This document shows, one piece after another, positions 19,291 through 26,442 of a DNA stretch of 64,000 nucleotides. The stretch is from Phytohabitans houttuyneae (lineage in GTDB: Bacteria; Actinomycetota; Actinomycetes; Mycobacteriales; Micromonosporaceae). Numbering within the stretch: the stretch's first letter is position 1; every line of letters starts with the position of its first letter. A program made the translations under genes and the position numbers. The stretch is taken from NCBI RefSeq assembly GCF_011764425.1, contig NZ_BLPF01000004.1, positions 818,001-882,000 on the forward strand. Direction: 5' to 3'. Under the pieces are notes generated by a model, which saw nothing but the letters and a program-made list of their open reading frames with translations, had not been told where the DNA came from and did no database searches.

Positions 19291-21489
19291 GTGTCGCGCG
19301 CTACTGCCGCGCGCGCCGCTCTCGCCCTTGTCGTCATCGTCGTGTCCGGATGGCTCATCGCCGTCCGGCCGGCGCGGCTCGGGCTGGACCTGCGCGGCGG
19401 CACCCAGATAGTGCTGGAAACGTCAGACGGCGAGCTGGCCGAGGCCAACGCCGAAACCACCGACGAGGCGGTCGAGGTGCTCCGCCGCCGCGTCGACGCG
19501 CTCGGACTGTCCGAGCCCACCCTTGCCCGCGCCGGCGAACGGCGCATCATCGTCGAGCTGCCCGGCGTCGACGATCCGCGGCAGGCGACCGAGGTGATCG
19601 GCCGTACCGCCCAACTCTCCTTCCGCCCGGTGCTCGGCACCGCGTCCACTGTGGAGGAGCCGGATACGCTGCCGGACGAGCGGGGCCAGCCGCTGCGGCT
19701 CGGGCCGGCCGCGCTCACCGGCGACCAGGTCGAGAGCGCGTCCGCCGCGCGCGGGCAGGTCGGCGGCTGGGAGATACTCCTGGACTTCCGCGACGCGGGC
19801 CGGGACGCGTGGGCGCGGCTGACCGGTACGGCCGCGTGCGCCGCGCCGGGCGATCCCACCCGGCGCGTGGCCGTGGTGCTGGACGAGCGGGTGCTCGTCT
19901 CGGCCGAGGTGGACGGCGCCACCCCGTGCGGGGCCGGAAACGGCAGCGGCCGGGCGCGGATCACCGGTACGTACACCGCGGCCGAGGCGCGCGAGCTCGC
20001 GCTGCTGATCCGGGCCGGCGCGCTGCCGGTACCCGTCGAGATCATCGAGCAGCGCACGGTCGGGCCGACGCTGGGCCAGGAGGCGATTGAGGCGTCGGCG
20101 CGGGCGGCGGTCATCGGGGTGCTCGCCACCGCGCTGTTCGTCATCGCGGCGTACCGCCTCGCCGGCTTCCTGGCCGCGCTGGCCCTCGGCGCGTACGGGC
20201 TGATCTCCTACGCCGCCCTGCTCGCCTTCGGCGCCACGCTCACGCTGCCGGGGCTCGCCGGCTTCGTACTGGCGATCGGCATGGCCATCGACGCCAACGT
20301 GCTCGTGTTCGAACGGGCCCGCGAGGAGTACGCCACCGGCCGGCGAACACCGCGCACCGCGCTGCGTACCGGATTCGCGCGGGCCTGGTCGGCGATCGCC
20401 GACGCCAACGTCACCACGCTGCTCGCGGCCGGTCTGCTCTTCTTCCTCGCCGCCGGGCCGGTGCGCGGCTTCGGCGTCACGCTCACGGTGGGCGTCGTCG
20501 TCTCGATGTTCACCGCGCTGGTGCTGGCCCGCGCGCTCACCGAGGGCGCGCTGTCGATGCCCTCGGTGGCGCGGCGGCCGCGCTGGACCGGGCTGGCGCA
20601 CACCGGGTGGGTGCGGCGCGCGCTGGCCCGCCGCGAGCCGGACATCATGGGCCGGCGGCGGCGCTGGTTGGCGGTCGCGGCGCTCGCCGTCGCGGTGGCG
20701 GCCACCGGGATCGCGGTGCGGGGACTCAACCTCGGTGTCGAGTTCACCGGCGGCCGCGCGGTCTCGTACACGATGAGTGCCCCGCTGGGTCCGGAGGCCG
20801 CGCGGGCCGCGGTGGCCGGCGCGGGACTGCCTCGGGCGGTCGTCAACGCGCAAGGCCCGACCGGGGTGAGCGTCCGCGCGGGGTCGTTCGACGACGCGAC
20901 CGAGGCGCGGGTGCGGCAGGAGCTGTCCGAGGCCGGGGGCGGCGACGTGCGCCGCGACCGGGACGAGCGGATCGGCCCCAGCCTCGGCGCGGAGCTGCGG
21001 CGCAAGGCCGTCATCGCGCTGGTGGTGGCGCTCGGCGCGCAGCTGGCGTACCTCGCGATCCGCTTCCACTGGCGCTGGGGGCTGTCCGCGGTGGCGGCGA
21101 TGGGCCACGACGTGCTGGTGCTGCTCGGCGTGTTCGCGTGGCTGGGCCGCCCGGTCGACGGCGTGTTCCTCGCCGCGCTGCTGACCGTCATCGGCTACTC
21201 GGTCAACGACTCGGTCGTGGTCTTCGACCGGGTCCGGGAGCTGACCCGGAGCGGGCGGCGGGCCAGGAGGCGGGAGCCGTTCGCGACGCTCGCCAACCGG
21301 GCCTGCCTGCAGACGGTGCCACGCACGGTGAGCACCGGGCTGGGCGCGATGTTTGTGCTGGTGGCGCTCGTGGCGCTGGGCGGCGACTCGCTGTTCGACT
21401 TCGCGCTCGCGCTGCTGATCGGCGTGGGCGTGGGCACCTATTCATCGGTGTTCGTGGCCACGCCGCTGGCCGTGGAGCTGGAGCGGTAG
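19291..21489 (+). CDS. secDF: Fused protein translocase subunit SecDF
   Basis: 732 residues from GTG 19291, with GAGGAG eight bases upstream; a TTG at 19270 has no such site. The SecD half begins with a membrane helix and LGLDLRGGTQIVLE, then the periplasmic P1 region, and TM4 AIGMAIDANVLVFERARE. The SecF half has GVEFTGGRAVSYTM and VIGYSVNDSVVVFDRVRE. The Asp residues in these TM4 segments form the proton path in SecDF. It uses the proton gradient to aid late steps of Sec export. Actinobacteria usually carry separate secD and secF next to yajC or ruvB; this solitary fusion is probably an additional copy. Confidence 0.93.
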   Translation: MSRATAARAALALVVIVVSGWLIAVRPARLGLDLRGGTQIVLETSDGELAEANAETTDEAVEVLRRRVDALGLSEPTLARAGERRIIVELPGVDDPRQATEVIGRTAQLSFRPVLGTASTVEEPDTLPDERGQPLRLGPAALTGDQVESASAARGQVGGWEILLDFRDAGRDAWARLTGTAACAAPGDPTRRVAVVLDERVLVSAEVDGATPCGAGNGSGRARITGTYTAAEARELALLIRAGALPVPVEIIEQRTVGPTLGQEAIEASARAAVIGVLATALFVIAAYRLAGFLAALALGAYGLISYAALLAFGATLTLPGLAGFVLAIGMAIDANVLVFERAREEYATGRRTPRTALRTGFARAWSAIADANVTTLLAAGLLFFLAAGPVRGFGVTLTVGVVVSMFTALVLARALTEGALSMPSVARRPRWTGLAHTGWVRRALARREPDIMGRRRRWLAVAALAVAVAATGIAVRGLNLGVEFTGGRAVSYTMSAPLGPEAARAAVAGAGLPRAVVNAQGPTGVSVRAGSFDDATEARVRQELSEAGGGDVRRDRDERIGPSLGAELRRKAVIALVVALGAQLAYLAIRFHWRWGLSAVAAMGHDVLVLLGVFAWLGRPVDGVFLAALLTVIGYSVNDSVVVFDRVRELTRSGRRARRREPFATLANRACLQTVPRTVSTGLGAMFVLVALVALGGDSLFDFALALLIGVGVGTYSSVFVATPLAVELER

Positions 21490-21501
21490 GGGGCGCCTGC
21501 G

Positions 21502-21531
21502 GTCGCGGCGGGGCGGGAGCCCCGCCGCGAC
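21502..21531 (+). terminator. Terminator hairpin after secDF
   Basis: GTCGCGGCGGGGC (21502-21514) and GCCCCGCCGCGAC (21519-21531) form a perfect 13-bp stem with a GGGA tetraloop, 12 bases after the stop. Confidence 0.85.
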
Positions 21532-21616
21532 GGTGTTAGTGTGCGGCTTCGACGGCCTGGACCGCCGCGGCGGCGGTCGGCATGCGAGCCCGCAGTCGTA
21601 AACGAAAGGCAGCACA

Positions 21617-22108
21617 GTGACCGCTGACGTGCACCTCGTCGCCCAGCCGCGCATCGACACCGTCGTGACGGAGTTTCACACCGAGAGCCGGCGGCTGCGC
21701 AGCGACTTCGCCGGAATGGCCTGGATCGGCGACGAGCCGGACGGCGAGAGCGGCATGATGGGCCCCGACTACCGGCGGCGCCCTGTCGAGTCGCAGCTCT
21801 TCCTGCCCGACACCCACTGGTACGACGTGGATTCCCTCGACGACGTCGAGGTGCAGCTCGCGGTCGGCCTCGTGCAGGTGCCCGGCACCGACCGGGGCAC
21901 GCAGGGCCTCGTGGGCGCGATCGCCGAGCCCGAGGTCGACTTCTTCGAGCACCCGGACGGCCTCGACGGGGTCGGCCTGTGCCTGAGCCTGCGCGGAGAG
22001 ATCTGGTCGAACGTCGGCCTCTCGTACCGGGTCACGGTGCTCTGCCGCCCCGAGGCGCTGGTGCGCAAGGGCGAGCTGCCGCAGTCCGACGACGAAGACG
22101 AGTCGTAG
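21617..22108 (+). CDS. Conserved-looking protein of unknown function
   Basis: 163 residues from GTG 21617, with AAAGG-type spacing (aacgaaaggcagcaca) before it. It has no signal peptide or membrane segment, is acidic overall, and ends in a Ser/Asp/Glu-rich tail (SDDEDES). Composition and codon use are those of a genuine soluble protein. I do not recognise a family. It is isolated: a terminator precedes it and the next genes are on the opposite strand. Confidence 0.65.
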   Translation: MTADVHLVAQPRIDTVVTEFHTESRRLRSDFAGMAWIGDEPDGESGMMGPDYRRRPVESQLFLPDTHWYDVDSLDDVEVQLAVGLVQVPGTDRGTQGLVGAIAEPEVDFFEHPDGLDGVGLCLSLRGEIWSNVGLSYRVTVLCRPEALVRKGELPQSDDEDES

Positions 22109-22117
22109 CGGACCCGG

Positions 22118-22783
22118 CTAACGCGTGCGCACCGCCGATCGGCTCACCGTCGCGGCCGGCTGAGCCGCCGTCACGTCGTCGATCGCGCCGGCGAGGAGCG
22201 CGCGCAGCGTCTCGTCCGGGTCGGGGATGCACGCCTTGGCGATGCCCTGCACCGCGAACTCCACGGTGCGCGGCGCGCCGTGCCGCTGGTACATCTTCCG
22301 GGAGACCGACACGTCGTACGTAAACCGGTGTGCCCACCGTGCCGCGAGTGGCGCCCGCAGCAGGGCAGCCCGGCTGTCCGGGCGCAACGTGTCCGGCGGG
22401 CGGCCGTCGAGGCCGGCGATCAGGCGGTTGCCGCTGAGCACGGAGACCGCCATCGCGTTTTGCATCTCGGCCGAGACGACCGGCAGGGCGGTCTCCGCGG
22501 CGCGCAGCGCGATCAGCGCGTCCCAGCGGACGTCGTCGCTGGTCAGGCCGATGACCGACGGGATCAGCTCGGCGAGCCGCTGGCGGCCGGGGTCGGTGGT
22601 GTGGTCGTTGACGAGGCGGGCGAGCGAGGCGAGCAGCGGGTGCGTGCAGGCGGGATGGTCACTCCACCGCTCACCGGCGAGGTAGGACGCCATCTCCATG
22701 AAGCAGGCGCCCTTGCGCGGGTTGCGGTGGCGGCCGCGGGACAGCACCGGCATGGCGTCGGGCAGCCGAAGGTCGATCGTCAT
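22118..22783 (-). CDS. Protein of unknown function
   Basis: 221 residues from ATG 22783, preceded by GGAGGTG at ideal distance; the longer frame to 22834 lacks one. It is predominantly helical, without signal peptide. RNPRKGACFMEMASYLAGE near the N-terminus resembles actinobacterial proteins of unknown function, and I do not assign one. It lies 26 bases after the GNAT gene on the same strand, so the two are likely co-transcribed. It converges with the 21617 gene with nine bases between. Confidence 0.7.
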   Translation of the reverse strand: MTIDLRLPDAMPVLSRGRHRNPRKGACFMEMASYLAGERWSDHPACTHPLLASLARLVNDHTTDPGRQRLAELIPSVIGLTSDDVRWDALIALRAAETALPVVSAEMQNAMAVSVLSGNRLIAGLDGRPPDTLRPDSRAALLRAPLAARWAHRFTYDVSVSRKMYQRHGAPRTVEFAVQGIAKACIPDPDETLRALLAGAIDDVTAAQPAATVSRSAVRTR

Positions 22784-22809
22784 GGGCACCTCCAGGCAAC
22801 AGGTGCGGT

Positions 22810-23280
22810 TCAGACTCCTCCCAGTTTCCCCCACCTGGCCGCTCTAGTCACGGGCATTACTGTCGACCGGGACGAGGGACGAACCCATCGTGACCAGGAC
22901 GAATCAGGCATATAGCCGGCATTGCGGTACAGCTCGTGAGCGCCGGGGTTGCCGTCGTCGACCATCGCGTCCGAACGCCGCCCGCCGAGCGCGACGAACC
23001 GGGCCTCGGCGGCGGCCAGCAGCTCCCGGCCGATGCCGCGGCGGCGGTGGTCCGGCGAGACCGCGAGCCGGTAGATGTGGCAGCGCCACCCGCCCCAACC
23101 CGCGATCACCGTGCCCACGACCACGCCGTCCACCTCGGCGACCAGGACCGACTCGCTGTCGTGGCGCAGCAGCCGGGCCACGCCGGCCAGGTCGTCGCTC
23201 ACGCTGCGGCCGTGTGCCGCGGCCGACCAGAAAGCGAGCAGTCGCTCGGCGTCGTCACGCCGACCAGTGCGGATCTTCAT
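22810..23280 (-). CDS. GNAT family N-acetyltransferase
   Basis: 156 residues; ATG with GGGAGAG upstream. The fold signature is clear: IYRLAVSPDHRRRGIGREL contains the acetyl-CoA pyrophosphate-binding motif (RRRGIG), followed by NPGAHELYRNAGYMP. Family members move an acetyl group from acetyl-CoA to an amine on a small molecule or protein; the substrate cannot be inferred. It is the first gene of a two-gene unit with 22118-22783 and diverges from the YCII gene. Confidence 0.9.
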   Translation of the reverse strand: MKIRTGRRDDAERLLAFWSAAAHGRSVSDDLAGVARLLRHDSESVLVAEVDGVVVGTVIAGWGGWRCHIYRLAVSPDHRRRGIGRELLAAAEARFVALGGRRSDAMVDDGNPGAHELYRNAGYMPDSSWSRWVRPSSRSTVMPVTRAARWGKLGGV

Positions 23281-23416
23281 CGCTACACTCTCCCGGCAGG
23301 GACCGTGCCGCGAGCGTGACCTGCATCTCAGGGGCGATGTCGAGGGCGGGTCGGCGGCTCCGACCTACCTGTGCGAGGCGCCCGACCGGGACGCCGATTC
23401 CACGAGGGGTGACGTC

Positions 23417-23779
23417 GTGAAGTACATGATGTTGATCTACCAGAACACCGCCGCCGCCGAGGCCCTGTCCGAGGAGGAGATGAGCGCCCTGCAGAACGAG
23501 GCGGGCGACATCTGGCAGGACCTGGTCAAGAGCGGCGAGTGGGTAAGCGGCGCCGGGCTCGCCAGCCCGACCCAGGCCAAGGCCATCCGGGTCCGCGACG
23601 GGGTCGCGGCGGTCACCGACGGGCCGTTCAGCGAGGCGAAGGAGCAGCTGGCCGGCGTCTGCGTCTTCGACGTCGAGTCGGAGGAGCGGGCGGTCGAGAT
23701 CGCCGGGCGCTGGCCGGACGCGCGCTTCTGGGGTGTCGAGCTCCGCGAGATCGTCGGCGAGGCCGAGGCGGAGGGCTGA
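23417..23779 (+). CDS. YCII-related (DGPF domain) protein
   Basis: 120 residues from GTG 23417. KYMMLIYQNTA at the start, VTDGPFSEAKEQLAGVCVFD in the middle and ARFWGVELREI near the end are the hallmarks of the YCII/DGPF family (dimeric alpha-beta barrel fold). These proteins are often next to ECF sigma factors; none is seen here. Enzyme activity is generally unknown. A UUCG-loop terminator follows immediately. Confidence 0.9.
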   Translation: MKYMMLIYQNTAAAEALSEEEMSALQNEAGDIWQDLVKSGEWVSGAGLASPTQAKAIRVRDGVAAVTDGPFSEAKEQLAGVCVFDVESEERAVEIAGRWPDARFWGVELREIVGEAEAEG

Positions 23780-23793
23780 GCAGGTTCCCTCCC

Positions 23794-23825
23794 ATCAGGG
23801 CGTCCCGTTCGCGGGGCGCCCTGAT
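23794..23825 (+). terminator. Terminator hairpin with TTCG tetraloop
   Basis: ATCAGGGCGTCCCG (23794-23807) pairs with CGGGGCGCCCTGAT (23812-23825) with one wobble pair, closed by TTCG. It lies 15 bases past the YCII stop. Confidence 0.85.
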
Positions 23826-24004
23826 CGCGTCTGCGCCCGCAAAACGACGCACGCGGTGTGCGACCGCGCGCGGTGGGCCCGGTGTCTGATCCCCGGGGTT
23901 GATCGTTCCGGCGGAACCCTCGCCGCTCCCGAAGACGGTCGGCCTCAGCACCGGGCCTGGGGAGGCAGTACGCGGCAAGCAGTACGCGGGTAAGGGGAGA
24001 GAGC

Positions 24005-24259
24005 ATGCCACACGAGACGTCCGCAACGCGGCTGCGCGCGCTGGCGGCCGAGGTGTTCGACGTGCCGGCGGAGGAGATCACCGACGGCGCGGCTTTCTAC
24101 GAGGATCTCGGCGTCGACTCGTTGCAGAAGGTCGACTTCGTCGTGCGCATGGAGCGGCAGCTCGGTCTGAAGCTCACCGACGACGAGGCGGCCGGCATGC
24201 GGGACCTCGGCGGTGCGATCGCGGTACTGCGCAGCCGGGGACTCCGCGTTGGACCGTGA
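24005..24259 (+). CDS. Stand-alone acyl carrier protein
   Basis: 84 residues; ATG preceded by AAGGGGAGAG. The phosphopantetheine attachment site is DLGVDSLQKVDF, with Ser at about residue 39. Flanking helices match type II carrier proteins (LAAEVFDVPAEEITDGAAF). It opens a four-gene operon and its 3' end overlaps the ketosynthase start. It presumably carries the acyl chain that the ketosynthase next door elongates. Its separation from primary fatty acid genes and the unusual partners argue for a specialised pathway. Confidence 0.93.
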   Translation: MPHETSATRLRALAAEVFDVPAEEITDGAAFYEDLGVDSLQKVDFVVRMERQLGLKLTDDEAAGMRDLGGAIAVLRSRGLRVGP

Positions 24260-25457
24260 CAGTGTCGCGGTGTCCGGCGTGGGCGCGGTCTCACCCGCCG
24301 GGCTGGGCGTGCACGCGCTGTGGCGCGCCATCGAGGACCGCAGGGTGCTCACCGGGCCGGTGACGCGCTACGACCTGTCCAGGTACCCCACCCAGCGGGC
24401 CGCCGAGGTGCCACCCGGCGCGGTGGCGGCGCTCGACTCGCTGGTACCGCCGCACGAGTCGCTCGCCGCCCGCTACCTGGCCGCGGCGACGCTGGAGGCG
24501 CTCGGCGACGCGGGCCTGCCGGCGCACCGGCGGCGCGGGCGGCTGGGCCTCTTCGTGGGCACGGTGATGGGCACCCGGCCCGTGCTCGACCGCGCGATCG
24601 GGCGCGGGCCGCTCGGCGTGCCCGACCGCACCTTTGCCCGCCCCGAAGAACTGCTCACGGCCGTCCGGCGGGTGGTCACAGTGGACGGTCCCGCCGTGCT
24701 CCTCGCGCCCGGCTGCTCGGCCGGCAACGAGGCCATCGCCGCCGGCGCCGCCGCGGTCGCGTCCGGCGAGGTCGACGTCGCGGTCTGCGGCGGCGCGGAC
24801 GAGCTGTCGCTGGAGGTGTTCGCGTTCTTCACGTCGATGCGCGCGCTCGCCGCCGACACGATCCGGCCGTTCGACGCCGGGCGCAAGGGCACGATGCCCG
24901 GCGAGGGCGCGGCCGTGCTCGTGCTCGAACGGGCGGAGCGGATCGCCGGCCGCGGCCGCGCGCCGCTGGCCCACGTGCTTTCCACCGCGTCCGCCGCCGA
25001 CGCGCACAACCTGACCCAGCCGCACCCGGACGGCGCCGGCCTTATCGCGACCATCCAGACCTGCCTCGACCGCGCCCGCGTCGAGCCGGACGACGTCGAC
25101 TGGGTGTGCGCGCACGGCACCGGAACGCCGGCCAACGACGGGGTCGAGGCCCGCGCGGTCGCCAAGGCCCTGGGCGGCCGCCGGCGGCCGGTGCTCTCCT
25201 CGGTCAAGGGACAGCTGGGCCACGCGGAGGGTGCGGCCGCCGTGCTCGAGGCGGTCATCGGGGTACGCGCCATCGCGCACGGCCTCGTGCCCGGAAACGT
25301 GACGCTCGCCGACCCGGATCCGGAGTGCGGCGGCGTCGACCTGGTGGAGCCGGCCGGCCGGCGAGGGCCGGTGGGCCGCGTGCTGAGCCAGGCGTACGGC
25401 TTCGGCGGCGCGGTCTGCACAGTACTGCTGGGGAAGGGGGCACCCGATGCCCGCTAG
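24249..25457 (+). CDS. Beta-ketoacyl-ACP synthase (KAS II / KS-alpha-like), catalytically complete
   Basis: 402 residues from the TTG at 24249, which overlaps the ACP stop; GTG 24270 is an alternative start. The catalytic triad of elongating ketosynthases is intact: Cys in LLAPGCSAGNEA, His in CAHGTGTPAND, and Lys/His in SSVKGQLGHAEGA. It should condense a malonyl-ACP with an acyl primer. It overlaps the degenerate ketosynthase downstream by 11 bases, the KS-alpha/KS-beta arrangement of type II systems. No ketoreductase or dehydratase lies nearby, so either it makes a short beta-keto product or the reducing enzymes are elsewhere. Confidence 0.93.
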   Translation: MDRDSVAVSGVGAVSPAGLGVHALWRAIEDRRVLTGPVTRYDLSRYPTQRAAEVPPGAVAALDSLVPPHESLAARYLAAATLEALGDAGLPAHRRRGRLGLFVGTVMGTRPVLDRAIGRGPLGVPDRTFARPEELLTAVRRVVTVDGPAVLLAPGCSAGNEAIAAGAAAVASGEVDVAVCGGADELSLEVFAFFTSMRALAADTIRPFDAGRKGTMPGEGAAVLVLERAERIAGRGRAPLAHVLSTASAADAHNLTQPHPDGAGLIATIQTCLDRARVEPDDVDWVCAHGTGTPANDGVEARAVAKALGGRRRPVLSSVKGQLGHAEGAAAVLEAVIGVRAIAHGLVPGNVTLADPDPECGGVDLVEPAGRRGPVGRVLSQAYGFGGAVCTVLLGKGAPDAR

Positions 25458-26442
25458 CGTCGCCGTGCGCGGCGCCGGCCTGCGCCTGTCCGAAGTGGAC
25501 GACCTGGCGTCCCTGGCCCGCCGCCTGACCGGTGCGCCGGTGGCCGGTCCGGTACGCCGGTTCACCGTGCCGGACACGCTGCTGGCGCCGGTGGAGCGGG
25601 CCGTGTACGGGCCCGTCGAGCCCCGCGTGCCCGCCCGCGCCGGCACGCGCGGGCTGCGCAGCGTTCCGCACGAGTCGCTGCTGGCTCTCGCGTCCGCCGC
25701 GGACACACCGGCCCGCCCGGACGGTGGCGTGCCGGACGACACGACGGCCGTGGTGTGGGCAAGCTCCACGGCGGGGCTGCCGGAGTACGCCACGGTCTGC
25801 ACCGAGGCGTCCACACTGGATCCCGGGTTCGTCGCGCCGGCGCTCGGCCCCGCCTCGGCGTACAACGGGCCGGCCGCCACCGTCTCCATCCGGCTCGGCC
25901 TCGCCGGACCGAACCTCATGCTCACCGGCGGAGCCACGGCCGGCATCTCGGCGATCGCGGAGGCGATGCGGCTCATCGCGGCCGGCGACGCGAGCGCCGC
26001 GCTGGTCGGCGCCTCCGCCACCGTCACGCGGTGGAGCCTCACCGCCGCACCGGATCACCTCACGCCCGCCGAAGGGTCCGCCTGCCTCGCACTGGACCCG
26101 ACCGGCGGGCCGGGCATCTCATTGCGCGACTGCCAACGCACCGACCTCGTCCGCGCGACCGCCCGCGTGATCCAGGCGGCCGCGCGGCCGGAGACCCGCC
26201 CCGACGCCCTCGTGATATCCACATTGGACACCGGGCTCGTCGGCGCGCTCGCCTCCGGCCAACCCTGTCCCGTCTGGCACGTCGAGCGAGCGCTCGGCGA
26301 CCTCGGCGCGGCGGGCGGGTTTTTCGCGGTGGTGTGTGCCGCCGCGCTCTGCGCCACGGCTCCTACAGCCCCCACGAAGGTCCTCGCCCTCGCGGTCGAG
26401 CCGTGCGGGAGCACGGCCAGCTTGGAGGTTTCGTCATCGTGA
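25447..26442 (+). CDS. Non-catalytic ketosynthase homologue (chain-length-factor-like)
   Basis: 331 residues, shorter than a full KS (about 400). Thiolase-fold segments are recognisable: SAYNGPAATVSIRLGLAGP and LMLTGGATAGISAIAEAM. The Cys position of the nucleophilic elbow is Gly/Ala, the HGTGT motif is replaced by ISTLDTG, and the second His region reads ERALGDLGAAGG. It therefore cannot condense. By analogy with KS-beta (CLF) it may form a heterodimer with the preceding KS and set chain length, but canonical CLFs carry Gln at the active site and this protein does not. Overlaps with both neighbours (11 bp and GTGA) imply coupled, roughly equal synthesis. Confidence 0.8.
   Translation: MPASVAVRGAGLRLSEVDDLASLARRLTGAPVAGPVRRFTVPDTLLAPVERAVYGPVEPRVPARAGTRGLRSVPHESLLALASAADTPARPDGGVPDDTTAVVWASSTAGLPEYATVCTEASTLDPGFVAPALGPASAYNGPAATVSIRLGLAGPNLMLTGGATAGISAIAEAMRLIAAGDASAALVGASATVTRWSLTAAPDHLTPAEGSACLALDPTGGPGISLRDCQRTDLVRATARVIQAAARPETRPDALVISTLDTGLVGALASGQPCPVWHVERALGDLGAAGGFFAVVCAAALCATAPTAPTKVLALAVEPCGSTASLEVSSS

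Noticed and set aside
25447-26442. Second active ketosynthase
   Set aside because: The Cys elbow and both His motifs are absent, so it is called non-catalytic.
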